DNA from: Myxococcota bacterium
GTDB lineage: Bacteria; Myxococcota_A; Bradymonadia; UBA7976; UBA1532
Assembly (NCBI GenBank): GCA_963169045.1
Contig: CAUJDF010000056.1
Location: 1-64,000, forward strand
DNA: 64,000 bases
Direction of reading: 5' to 3'
The position numbers and the translations under genes are program-made. Of this stretch, positions 8,624 to 16,802 are shown in pieces. The notes under the pieces were generated by a model, which had not been told where the DNA came from, searched no databases, and saw nothing but the letters and a program-made list of their open reading frames with translations. Within the stretch, counting starts at the first letter, position 1, and each line of letters begins with the position of its first letter.

Positions 8624-10150
8624 GTGCACGACGCCCTCGCCGCCCTGGGCCTCGAGTCGGAGAACCCCGGAACCTGCTACGGAAACGGCCGCTGGTCCGA
8701 CACGCGGAAGGCGGGCCGGATCGCGTCGGTCGACCCGGCCACGGGCGACATCCTCGCCGTCGTCCACGGGGCCTCGATCCGCGACTACGAGGCGGTGCTC
8801 GTCGAGGCCGCCCGCATCGGGCCGGCGTGGCGCGACACGCCCGCCCCGCGGCGCGGCGAGGCCATCCGCGTCGTCGGTGAGGCGCTGCGCCGCCACAAGG
8901 ACGCCCTCGGCACGCTCGTCTCGCTCGAGAACGGGAAGATCAAGGCCGAGGGCGACGGCGAGGTGCAGGAGATGATCGACATGGCCGACTTCGCCGTCGG
9001 CCAGTCGCGCATGCTGTACGGCCGCGCGATGCACAGCGAGCGCCCGCACCACCGCATGTACGAGCACTGGCACCCGCTCGGCACCGTCGGCGTCGTGACC
9101 GCCTTCAACTTCCCCGTCGCCGTCTGGGCCTGGAACGCCTTCCTCGCCGCCATCTGCGGCAACGTCACCGTCTGGCGCCCCTCGCCCAAGACCCCGCTGT
9201 GCGCCATCGCGACGCTGAAGATCGTGGACCGCGCGCTGCGGGACCACGGCTTCCCGTCGGTGTTCCTGCTGTTCTGCGAGCCGGAGGTGGCCCTCGCCGA
9301 GCGCCTGGTGGACGATCGCCGGGTCGACCTGCTCTCGTTCACCGGCTCGTCGAAGGTCGGGCGCCGCGTGGCGCAGAAGGTCGGCGCGCGCCTGGGCCGC
9401 AGCCTGCTCGAGCTGGGCGGCAACAACGCGGTCATCGTCGACGAGACGGCGGACCTGAACCTCGCCGTCCCCGCCGTCGTCTTCGGCGCTGTCGGCACCG
9501 CCGGCCAGCGCTGCACGACGACGCGCCGCCTGCTCGTCCAGGAGACGATCGCGGGGGACCTGGTCGACCGCCTGCTGCACGCGTACGCCCAGGTCCGTGT
9601 CGGCCACCCGCTGGACCCGCGCACGCTCATGGGGCCGCTCATCGACGCCGAGGCCGTCGCCCGCTTTCGCGCCGCCGCCGAGGCCGTACACCGCCAGGGC
9701 GGCGAGGTGCTCCATGGCGGCAGCGCGCTCGACGGGCCGGGCTTCTTCGTCGAGCCAACCCTCGTCGCCATCGAGCCGGACCGCGCCGTCGTCCGCACCG
9801 AGACGTTCGCGCCGTTGCTCTACGTGAGCACCTGGCGCGACCTCGACGAGGCGATCCGCGCGCAGAACGACGTGCCGCAGGGGCTCTCGTCGTCGATCTT
9901 CACGAACGACCTGCGGAACGCCGAGCGTTTCCTGTCGGCGCGCGGCAGCGACTGCGGCATCGCCAACGTCAACGTCGGCACGAGCGGCGCCGAGATCGGC
10001 GGCGCGTTCGGCGGCGAGAAAGACACCGGCGGCGGCCGCGAGGCCGGCTCCGACGCGTGGCAGGCCTACATGCGCCGTCAGACCACGACCATCAACTGGG
10101 GCCACGAGATGCCCCTCGCGCAAGGCATCCGGTTCGGCCTGCCCCGGTGA
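8624..10150 (+). CDS. ALDH7-family aldehyde dehydrogenase
   Basis: About 508 residues. It has the aldehyde dehydrogenase fold with FNFPVAVWAWN, the NAD-binding FTGSSKVGR, LLELGGNNAVIV (the general-base Glu region) and the catalytic Cys near 297 in GTAGQRCTTTRR. The NNA version of the ELGG motif, the SLENGKI segment and the ending QTTTINW point to the ALDH7/antiquitin group, whose members oxidise alpha-aminoadipate semialdehyde / piperideine-6-carboxylate in lysine breakdown. I therefore infer a lysine-catabolic or aldehyde-protective role. The start is either this GTG or the TTG at 8612 that overlaps the upstream stop. It is cytoplasmic with no signal peptide. No other lysine-degradation gene lies nearby. 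Confidence 0.93.
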   Translation: MHDALAALGLESENPGTCYGNGRWSDTRKAGRIASVDPATGDILAVVHGASIRDYEAVLVEAARIGPAWRDTPAPRRGEAIRVVGEALRRHKDALGTLVSLENGKIKAEGDGEVQEMIDMADFAVGQSRMLYGRAMHSERPHHRMYEHWHPLGTVGVVTAFNFPVAVWAWNAFLAAICGNVTVWRPSPKTPLCAIATLKIVDRALRDHGFPSVFLLFCEPEVALAERLVDDRRVDLLSFTGSSKVGRRVAQKVGARLGRSLLELGGNNAVIVDETADLNLAVPAVVFGAVGTAGQRCTTTRRLLVQETIAGDLVDRLLHAYAQVRVGHPLDPRTLMGPLIDAEAVARFRAAAEAVHRQGGEVLHGGSALDGPGFFVEPTLVAIEPDRAVVRTETFAPLLYVSTWRDLDEAIRAQNDVPQGLSSSIFTNDLRNAERFLSARGSDCGIANVNVGTSGAEIGGAFGGEKDTGGGREAGSDAWQAYMRRQTTTINWGHEMPLAQGIRFGLPR

Positions 10151-10191
10151 CGCGGCCGTAACCTCCCGCGGTTCTGCGGTAGGATGCGCCC

Positions 10192-11169
10192 ATGCGGAAC
10201 CCGTTCGACGATGGCTGGACGCTCGAGCGCCTCGGCGAGCTGGGGCCGCACGAGTTCGACTTCCAGGAGTTCAAGAGCACGCCCTTCCTGTGGGACGGCA
10301 AGGAGATCTGCAGCTCCTTCCACCACGATCTGTCGAAGCAGCTCTCCGCCTTCGCCAACGGCGCTGGCGGCCGCATCTTCCTCGGCGTCGACGACCGCGG
10401 GGTGCCCGACGAGGGCGTCCCGACGGAGCTGAAGCCCGGCGGCACCCGCTCGTGGCTCGAGGATGTCATCCCGCGCCTCGTCAGCCCCTCGCTGGCGCGC
10501 TTCAACGTGCACGAGGTGATCGGCAGGGACGGCGGTCGTTTCCGCACGCTGCCGGGCCGCGCCGTGTACGTCGTCGAGGTGCCCTCGAGCGAGGAGGCGC
10601 CGCACCAGGCCCTCGACAACCGCTACTACCTGCGCATCGCCGGCAAGTCACGGCCGATGGGACACGTGCACGTGCAGGACATCCTGCGCCGCACCCGTCA
10701 CCCGCACGTCGAGGTCAGCCGCCTCGGGCCGTACGGCGTCGCCGAACGCATCCTCACCGATCCGCGCGGCCCCAAGGTCTACATCGCCTTCCGTCTGTTC
10801 GTCGCCAACCGCGGCCGCACGATGGCGCATCACGTCGGCACCGAGATCCTGCTGCCGCGCCCGCTCGTCGGCCGCGAGGTGCGTCAGCGCATGCTCGAGT
10901 CGGGTGAGATCCAATACACCCAGACGCCGGGCACCATCGTGATGTTCCGCTACCATCCGACCCCTCTGTTTCCCGGCCAGGAGATCTTCAGCCAGCTCGT
11001 GTGGGTCGGCATCCACCGCTCGAACATCGACGTGGTGCGGTCCGGCGAGGCGGCGCTGTCGTGGAAGGTCTTCGCCGACGACGCGGCCGCGCGCATGGGA
11101 CGCCAGTCGCTGCGCCGCTACCAGGTCGTCGAGCGCGCGCTCAACTGGCTCCAGCGCCAGAAGGAGTGA
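10192..11169 (+). CDS. AlbA_2 (Schlafen-like) domain protein
   Basis: 325 residues; the ATG follows TAGGATG at a suitable distance. Residues about 20-165 match the AlbA_2 domain: an EFKSTPF strand, a helix ending LSAFANGAGGRIFLGVDDRG, then PGRAVYVVEVPSSEEAPHQ and NRYYLRIAGKSRPM. This domain occurs in bacterial regulators and in Schlafen proteins and is linked to nucleic-acid or nucleotide binding. The C-terminal half (about 170-325) is a beta-rich region I do not recognise, so this is not the usual form with a C-terminal winged helix. It is convergent with the RES toxin gene, with only 3 bp between the stop codons. A stress or defence role is possible but not shown. Confidence 0.82.
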   Translation: MRNPFDDGWTLERLGELGPHEFDFQEFKSTPFLWDGKEICSSFHHDLSKQLSAFANGAGGRIFLGVDDRGVPDEGVPTELKPGGTRSWLEDVIPRLVSPSLARFNVHEVIGRDGGRFRTLPGRAVYVVEVPSSEEAPHQALDNRYYLRIAGKSRPMGHVHVQDILRRTRHPHVEVSRLGPYGVAERILTDPRGPKVYIAFRLFVANRGRTMAHHVGTEILLPRPLVGREVRQRMLESGEIQYTQTPGTIVMFRYHPTPLFPGQEIFSQLVWVGIHRSNIDVVRSGEAALSWKVFADDAAARMGRQSLRRYQVVERALNWLQRQKE

Positions 11170-11172
11170 CGA

Positions 11173-11805
11173 TCACTCGTCGTCGGCGAAGGTGAGCTCG
11201 CTCGAGTGCGGCACCGGCGCGACGCGCACGCCGCACTCGCGGCGGAGGCGGTCGACGATCGCGCGGCCGATGCGACGCTCGCGCCCGCGGGCCCAGGCCT
11301 GCTCGCCCGCGGGCCCGAACACGGCGAGGCCGTCCGGCGAGGCCGCGGGGTCGTGGCGGAGCCGGTAGCGGACGCCGTCGAAGCCGGCGTCGGCGAAGGC
11401 GCGCGCCCACCGCTGCGGGAGGGCGTACGGCGTGACGGTGTGCAGCTCGCCCGTCACGCCGAAGGCGACGCTGCCGCGATCGGCGACGTCGGCGAAGGCA
11501 TGCGCGCGCGGCAGGCGCAGCTCGCGGACGCGGCGCTCCTCGAAGAAGGCCGTCGAAACGAGGCCCGCACAGACGTCGGGCCCGATGACGTCCAGCAGCG
11601 CCGAGAACGGGTCGAGCGCCAGGTAGCACGTGCCGAGGGGCGCCGAGAGGTCGAAGCGGCCTTCGCCCGAGGACGAGAACCACCAGGGGCCGCGGCCGCC
11701 GCGCACGATGCGGTAGACCGGCTGGGCGGCGTCGACGTGCAGGCGCGGGAAGCCGGCGAGCCCGTCGCCGGGGGGCGCGCCGAGCGTGACCCGCTGTCGC
11801 GTCAC
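11173..11805 (-). CDS. RES-domain toxin
   Basis: 210 residues from the GTG at 11805. It carries the RES fold: VYRIVRGGRGPWWFSSSGEG (Arg32), GTCYLALDPFSALLDVIG (Tyr61) and a C-terminal FGPAG segment. RES toxins of Xre-RES / MbcT-type modules destroy NAD+. The position that is usually Glu in the tALxE motif is Asp here (Asp72), a conservative change. The start codon overlaps the stop of the upstream antitoxin gene (GTGA), the usual order for this module, so translation is likely coupled. The frame runs further upstream to 12168 but that part lies antisense-like inside the antitoxin gene and is ignored. NAD+ depletion activity is an inference from the family. Confidence 0.88.
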   Translation of the reverse strand: MTRQRVTLGAPPGDGLAGFPRLHVDAAQPVYRIVRGGRGPWWFSSSGEGRFDLSAPLGTCYLALDPFSALLDVIGPDVCAGLVSTAFFEERRVRELRLPRAHAFADVADRGSVAFGVTGELHTVTPYALPQRWARAFADAGFDGVRYRLRHDPAASPDGLAVFGPAGEQAWARGRERRIGRAIVDRLRRECGVRVAPVPHSSELTFADDE

Positions 11806-12350
11806 CGCGCGAACCGGGCCGCCGCGTCGCGCGCCGCGCCGAGCAGCGTCTCGACATCCCTGCCGCCGCGCAGCCACTCGACGGGGCTGTGGCCCTCGAG
11901 CCCGTCTCGGCGCGCCACGAGCCAGCCCGCCAGCGTCCAGTCGTCGACGCCGCTCGCGCGCAGGACGCGCAGCACCTCGGCGAGGCCCGCCAGCACGGCG
12001 TGACGCTCGTCGAACTGGAAGCGCGGGTAGACGATCACGCCGTCGGCGGTGCGCAGGCCGAGCAGCGTGTGGCGGCGCATGCGGTCCTCGAGGGCCTGGC
12101 GCGAGACGCCGCCGAGCAGACTGCGCACTTGGGGCGTGCGGTAGAACGGCCCGAGCGCCTCGCTCCACGGCGACGGATCGGGCACGGCGGCGAGCATCTG
12201 CTTCGCCACTTCGGCCGGCGTTCCGAGGTCGGCGATCGACCGGCCGCGATCCCGCAGCGCCTTGGCGCGCTTGCGCAGCTCGGCGGCGACGTGGCGCGAC
12301 ACGCTCTCGGCGAAGGCGTCTTCGGGGGGATTCGAGGCGGCGGTACCCAT
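11802..12350 (-). CDS. Xre/MbcA/ParS-type antitoxin
   Basis: 182 residues from the ATG at 12350. The middle holds a DNA-binding-type helix-turn-helix (FYRTPQVRSLLGGVSRQALEDRM) followed by a turn, LGLRTADGVIVYPRFQF. The C-terminal part (about 110-182) matches the DUF2384 toxin-binding domain: LRVLRASGVDDWTLAGWLVARRDGL, then VEWLRGGRD. In this family the antitoxin binds the RES toxin and represses its own operon. It overlaps the RES gene by 4 bp. The 60-residue N-terminal extension rich in Arg and Ala is longer than in minimal antitoxins. A candidate operator lies just upstream. Confidence 0.85.
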   Translation of the reverse strand: MGTAASNPPEDAFAESVSRHVAAELRKRAKALRDRGRSIADLGTPAEVAKQMLAAVPDPSPWSEALGPFYRTPQVRSLLGGVSRQALEDRMRRHTLLGLRTADGVIVYPRFQFDERHAVLAGLAEVLRVLRASGVDDWTLAGWLVARRDGLEGHSPVEWLRGGRDVETLLGAARDAAARFAR

Positions 12351-12396
12351 GACGCCCACGCTAGGGGCGGACGCCGAGAGCGTCAAGTGCGTCAAG
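12351..12396 (-). promoter_or_regulatory. Candidate antitoxin operator repeats
   Basis: GACGC occurs at 12351 and 12370, and its reverse complement GCGTC at 12380 and 12389. The inner pair forms an inverted repeat with a 5-bp gap, and GCGTCAAG is repeated directly with a 9-bp period. They sit directly upstream of the antitoxin start, where autoregulated Xre/RES operons keep their operators. They also overlap the end of the M23 gene. Binding is not shown. Confidence 0.35.
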
Positions 12397-13930
12397 GAGA
12401 ATCGGCACGGCGGCGGCGCCGGCGCAGCGCGAGGAGGAGCAGCAGCGGCGTGGGCAGCGCGGCGCAGCCACCGTCGGCGCTCGAGGACGCCGCGGAAGGC
12501 GCCTCGGCAGGGGCGGCGGCGTCGTCCTCGGGCGCCCCGGCGTCCTCGGCGAGCACGGCGGCGCCCTCGACGGGCGCGAGGCGGTCGGGCGCGAAGTCGA
12601 AGCCCGAGGCGGGGCACATGACGGGCCCGCCGCGGACGGCGACGCCGAAGTAGGTGTCGACGGGCACCGCCTCGCCGGGCATGCGCACCGGGAAGGACAC
12701 GGTCACGGCGCCGCCGGGGGGCACCTCCTCGGAGATGCCGGTGGCGACGTCGTAGGCGGACCAGCCGTCGCGCAGCGGGCTCGCCTCGTCGTCGGGGCCG
12801 GTGACGCCGATCCAGGTGGCCGACGCCGGCCAGGGCGCCGAGCCGACATTGCGGAACGTGGCCCAGATCGTGGCGCGCTCGCCGGGGTGCAGCGCGCCCG
12901 GCGCCGAGAGGTCCTCGAGCTCGGCGGCCAGGGGCGGCGGCGGATCGGCCAGCTCCGTGGCGTCCTCGTCGGTGGTGGCGTCGCAGTCGTTGTCGCGGGC
13001 GTCGCACCGCTCCGGTGTCGGGAAGACGGTGTCGACGCACGTCAGGCAGCCCTCGACGCAGCGCGTGGCGCCGATGGCGCAGTCACCCGGTTTGCCCGTC
13101 CCGCAGGCGGGCGGGCCCGGCGGGTCGGGACCGCCGCAGGCGCCCCAGTCGCCCCACTGACAGTTGCCGCCGCAAGTGCGCGTCCGCGCGCCACAATCGC
13201 AGCACGGCTCCGATTGTTGTTGACCGGGGCCGCAGGGCCCCTGGCCTTCGCACGCGCCGAAGCCGCCCCACTTGCAGTCGCCGCCGCACACCCGCCGGTG
13301 CCGGCCGCAGTTGCCGCAGCCCCGCTCGTCGATCTGGCCGGGGTTGCACTCGCAGTGGTTCTCGCAGGCCGGGGACGGGCTGCGGCCGAAGCGACCCTGG
13401 TCGACCCAGCCGCCGCCGTGGTTCGAGCACGGCCCGTCGTACGGGTCGCGACCGGCGCCGCCGGGATAGAAGCCAAAGTGCAGATGCGGGCCGGTGGAGC
13501 AGCCGGAGCTCGCCGACTGCCCGATCTTCTGGCCGCAGCCGACCTGGGCGCCGACGCCGACGGTCAGCGAGCCGTTCTTCAGGTGGCAGAAGAGCGACTG
13601 CGTGCCGTCCGGGTGTCGGATACGGACGTGGTTGCCGCAGTTTCCGCCGCACGGGCTGCAGTAGTAGCCGTAGTCGGGGCAGCCCTGGACGGCGGCGGTG
13701 ACGGTGCCGGCGGCGCCGGCGAGCACGTCGTTGCCGACGCCGAGGTTGAAGTCGTTGCCGGTGTGCCCGTTGTAGCAGTTGCCGCCGCAGAACGAGTCGG
13801 TACAGCCGCCGCCGCCGTTGTTGTCGTAGCCAGCGTTGAGCGCCACGTCCGGGTGGAACGGCCGCCGGTGGCGCGCGGCGTCGGCGGCGGTCGCCACGAG
13901 GAGGAGCAGCAGCGGCAACAGCGCCCTCAT
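12392..13930 (-). CDS. Secreted M23 metallopeptidase with MYXO-CTERM-like tail
   Basis: 512 residues with a signal peptide (MRALLPLLLLLVATAADA). The LytM/M23 domain is complete: His56 and Asp60 in NGHTGNDFNLG, His116, and His149/His151 in GPHLHFG, the zinc and catalytic residues of Gly-Gly endopeptidases that cut peptidoglycan cross-links. It is unusually rich in Cys for an M23 domain. It is followed by Cys-rich repeats (about 175-300), a MopE-like RCDARDNDCDATTDED motif, a beta-sandwich-like region, and a C-terminal Cys-hydrophobic-Arg tail (GCAALPTPLLLLLALRRR) that looks like MYXO-CTERM. The ATG overlaps the stop of the propeller gene (ATGA). It probably acts outside the cell or at the envelope; the true substrate is unknown. 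Confidence 0.9.
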   Translation of the reverse strand: MRALLPLLLLLVATAADAARHRRPFHPDVALNAGYDNNGGGGCTDSFCGGNCYNGHTGNDFNLGVGNDVLAGAAGTVTAAVQGCPDYGYYCSPCGGNCGNHVRIRHPDGTQSLFCHLKNGSLTVGVGAQVGCGQKIGQSASSGCSTGPHLHFGFYPGGAGRDPYDGPCSNHGGGWVDQGRFGRSPSPACENHCECNPGQIDERGCGNCGRHRRVCGGDCKWGGFGACEGQGPCGPGQQQSEPCCDCGARTRTCGGNCQWGDWGACGGPDPPGPPACGTGKPGDCAIGATRCVEGCLTCVDTVFPTPERCDARDNDCDATTDEDATELADPPPPLAAELEDLSAPGALHPGERATIWATFRNVGSAPWPASATWIGVTGPDDEASPLRDGWSAYDVATGISEEVPPGGAVTVSFPVRMPGEAVPVDTYFGVAVRGGPVMCPASGFDFAPDRLAPVEGAAVLAEDAGAPEDDAAAPAEAPSAASSSADGGCAALPTPLLLLLALRRRRRRADSP

Positions 13931-14709
13931 GGCGCCACCTCGACGGCGACGCGGCGGCCGCCGGCGACGACGCCGATCACGCGGCCGGGCGTGATCCAGT
14001 GCGGGGAGGCGGCGCCCGGCAGGACGCGCAACGGCCGCCCCGCGTCCGACAGGACGTGGACCGCGCCCGTGCTCTCGAAGACGAGGAGGCCGCCCGCCAG
14101 CAGCGGCGGCCCCATCGAATCGGGGAACGGCTCGAGCGTCGGCGGCGGGCGGCCCGGCGCGAACGTCACGCCGACGTTCGTGAGCTGCCGTGGCGCGCCG
14201 GCGCCGTCGACGCGCCACAGTGCGGGCGCGCCGGCGCGGGCGGAGACGAAGACGACGGCGCGGCCGTCGGTGGCTGGCGACCAAGCCGGCGCCATGTCGG
14301 TCGTCACCGGCCGCGAGCCCCCGGCGTCGTGGCGCCACACCTCGAGCGCCGGCGCCTCGCCCTTGCAGTAGACGAGGTGGGCACCGTCGGCGGACGCGCC
14401 CACGGCGCCGACGACGTCGCGGTCGAGGACCGTGACGGCGCCGTCGCGCACCTCGACGAGCTCGCCGTTCGCGCGGACCGCGACGAAGCGGCCCCCCGGC
14501 AGCAGGCGCGCGAAGCTCAGCGTCTCGCTGGCGAGCGGCGACGGGACGGCGGCGCCCCGCTCGAGGTAGCGCGTCTCGACGCGGAGCGGCACGTCGGTGT
14601 TCGGCGGCGCCGGGATCGGCCGCGCCAGCAGCACGCGGTCGCCCTCGACGTCGGCGACGAAGAACTCGGCCGGCGCCGCGAAGAGCAGCGAAAGGACGAG
14701 GCTTTTCAC
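13927..14709 (-). CDS. Secreted beta-propeller-like protein
   Basis: 260 residues from a GTG at 14709 that overlaps the upstream stop. A short hydrophobic N-terminus (VKSLVLSLLFAAPAEFF) suggests export, although it is short for a signal peptide. The rest is a run of short beta-strand repeats (FVAVRANGELVEVRDG, LVYCKGEAPALEVWRHD, AVVFVSARAGAPALWRVDG, LLVFESTGAVHVL) like a TolB/WD40 propeller. No catalytic residues are seen. Both gene borders overlap neighbours by 4 bp, so it is most likely made together with the M23 peptidase and the TIG/VCBS lipoproteins and may bind one of them. I do not recognise a named family. Confidence 0.78.
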   Translation of the reverse strand: MKSLVLSLLFAAPAEFFVADVEGDRVLLARPIPAPPNTDVPLRVETRYLERGAAVPSPLASETLSFARLLPGGRFVAVRANGELVEVRDGAVTVLDRDVVGAVGASADGAHLVYCKGEAPALEVWRHDAGGSRPVTTDMAPAWSPATDGRAVVFVSARAGAPALWRVDGAGAPRQLTNVGVTFAPGRPPPTLEPFPDSMGPPLLAGGLLVFESTGAVHVLSDAGRPLRVLPGAASPHWITPGRVIGVVAGGRRVAVEVAP

Positions 14710-16802
14710 TCGTCTTCTCCGATCGCCACGCGCACGAGCGGCGCGACGTCGCCGGCGCGGGGCACGCTGACAGCGTCGTCGTCGCCGTCGCCGTCGAGGT
14801 CGGCGATCACGACGGCGGCGGTGTCGACCTCATCGAAACCGAAGTCGGGCGTCGCGTCGAGGTAACGACCGTCGCCGCGGGCCAGGTACAGGCGGTCCGT
14901 GCGGCCGCGGTTGCCGACGACGAAGTCGGCCCCGCCGTCGAGATCCACGTCGCCGACGGCGATCGAGCGCGCCTCGCTCCAGTCGAGCGGGAGCGCGCCG
15001 AGCGTCGCGTCGAGGAGCCGGCCCCAGCCGTCACCGACGAGCAGGCGGTCCTGCGCGCCCGAGGCCAGGAAGGCATCGAGGTCGCCGTCGTCGTCGGCGT
15101 CGAGCAGCGCGCCGGCGCTGAACGGCCCGGGGCCGGCCAGGGGCACCCTCGCCGCGAGCCACGCGGGCTGCGGCGCACCCGCCGCCGGTCGGCTCGCGAG
15201 CGCCGTCACCCCCTCGCCGTGGAGGACGACCAGGTCTCCGGCGGCGTCGCCGTCGAGATCGCCGGCCAGCAGCCGCGCCACCGACGGCCACGTGAAGCGC
15301 GGTGCGCGCCGCTCGAAGTCGTCGACGAGGAGCGGCATGTCGCCGGCGCGCCAGGCGGTCACCGTGTCGACGAGAAGCGCGCCCTCCATCGGGAACGGCC
15401 CCTCGCCGCGCACGACCAGCGCCACCTCGGCGATCGGCGCCGCCGGGCCCGGCGCGAACGTGGCCTCGGCCTCGACCCAGCCGGGACCGGGCGTCGTCGG
15501 CTCGCTCTCGACGGTCGCGCCGGCACCGTCGGCGATGCGCACGCGCAGCGTCGCCGCGGCGCCCTCACGCCGCACGGAATACCGAATGAAATCAGGAACA
15601 TCGGGCAGCGAGACCGGCAGGCGCAGCACGACCTCGGGCGCCTCCTCGGTGAGCGTGTAGGCGAGGCGCGCCGCGCCGACACCCTCGCGGACGTCGCTCA
15701 GGGACTGCGTGGCCGTGTCGATCGACTGCGGCGTCTCCGGCGGGGGCGCCACCGTCGGCGTGAAGGCGAACTGCGTCTCGCCGGTGTCGGCGAGCACGAA
15801 CAGGCCAACGCGGCCGGGCGGCTCCTCGATGGCGAACGCCAGCATGCCGCGTTGCACGAAGGCCGCGGCCCGGCAGCCGCCTGCGCGGAACGGCAGCGGC
15901 GCCATCTCCTCGAGGCCGGTGATCGCGCCTCGGAAGCGCACGTCGCGACCGGCGCCGGTGCAGGCCAGGAGCTCCGGCGTGCCGTCGCCGTCGAGATCGC
16001 CGACCGCGAGCGCGCGCACGTCGCCGCGCCCGCCGGGCCGCGCCGGCGAGGGGCCCGGCGGTGCGCCGGCGTCGCCCGCCGACGGCACGCCAGCGTCGCC
16101 CGCCGGCGGCGGACCGGCGTCGCCCGCCGGCGGCGGACCGGCGTCGGCCTCGGCCGGCGGCGCCTCGGCGCTGCGCTGCAGCTGCAGCCGGCCCGCGCCG
16201 TCGTTGCGCAGGACGCGCAGGCCGTCCTCCGTCGCCAGCACGAGGTCGGGATCGCCGTCGGCGTCCACGTCGAACGCGGCGGCGTCGCGAACCACGCCCG
16301 CCGCCGGCGCCTCGACGTACTCCGCGGGCGCCGGCACGAAGCGCAGCTTCAGCGGCTCGACGACGAGCGCCGCCGGCATCTCCACCGCCTCGCCGTCGAC
16401 GGTCACCCGCACGTCCGCCGCGCCCGCGGGCAGGCGCGGCGCGCGCAGCCTCACGGCCTCGGGCGTCACCTCGACCACCGTCGCCGCCACCCCGCCGATC
16501 TCCACGACGACCGGCTCCACGAAGCCGGCGCCGCGCAGCGTCACCTCGGCGCCGCCTCGCGCCGACACGCGCGCCGGCGACACCTGGCGCACGGCGAACG
16601 ACTCGTCCGGGGCGACCGTGCCGCCCGCGCCCGCCGCGGGCGACTCGGCGCTCTCGTCCTCGCACCCGCCGAGCGCCAGGAGGCCCACCGCCGCCGCCGC
16701 GGCCAGCCGGCGCCAGGCCGGGCGGCCCGCCAGCGGGCGCGGCGTCCCCGGCCCGGCGCCCCTCGCGGTGCCGCGGCCCGCTCGTCGGGACCGCGCGCTC
16801 AC
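14706..16802 (-). CDS. TIG/VCBS repeat lipoprotein A
   Basis: 698 residues from the GTG at 16802. A basic N-terminus of about 30 residues is followed by a lipobox (LLALGGC), so it is a lipoprotein. Next is an IPT/TIG domain (about 70-145, VSPARVSARGGAEVTLRGAG), then FG-GAP/VCBS-type repeats with DVDADGDPDLVLATEDG, DLDGDGTPELLAC, DADDDGDLDAFLASGAQ and DVDLDGGADFVVGNRGR, typical Ca2+-binding loops of a beta-propeller. A Pro/Ala/Gly/Asp-rich linker (about 205-255) carries short DAGPPPAG repeats. It shares its layout with the next gene upstream and probably arose by duplication. It is probably an envelope adhesion or scaffold protein, inferred from domains only. Confidence 0.85.
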   Translation of the reverse strand: MSARSRRAGRGTARGAGPGTPRPLAGRPAWRRLAAAAAVGLLALGGCEDESAESPAAGAGGTVAPDESFAVRQVSPARVSARGGAEVTLRGAGFVEPVVVEIGGVAATVVEVTPEAVRLRAPRLPAGAADVRVTVDGEAVEMPAALVVEPLKLRFVPAPAEYVEAPAAGVVRDAAAFDVDADGDPDLVLATEDGLRVLRNDGAGRLQLQRSAEAPPAEADAGPPPAGDAGPPPAGDAGVPSAGDAGAPPGPSPARPGGRGDVRALAVGDLDGDGTPELLACTGAGRDVRFRGAITGLEEMAPLPFRAGGCRAAAFVQRGMLAFAIEEPPGRVGLFVLADTGETQFAFTPTVAPPPETPQSIDTATQSLSDVREGVGAARLAYTLTEEAPEVVLRLPVSLPDVPDFIRYSVRREGAAATLRVRIADGAGATVESEPTTPGPGWVEAEATFAPGPAAPIAEVALVVRGEGPFPMEGALLVDTVTAWRAGDMPLLVDDFERRAPRFTWPSVARLLAGDLDGDAAGDLVVLHGEGVTALASRPAAGAPQPAWLAARVPLAGPGPFSAGALLDADDDGDLDAFLASGAQDRLLVGDGWGRLLDATLGALPLDWSEARSIAVGDVDLDGGADFVVGNRGRTDRLYLARGDGRYLDATPDFGFDEVDTAAVVIADLDGDGDDDAVSVPRAGDVAPLVRVAIGEDE

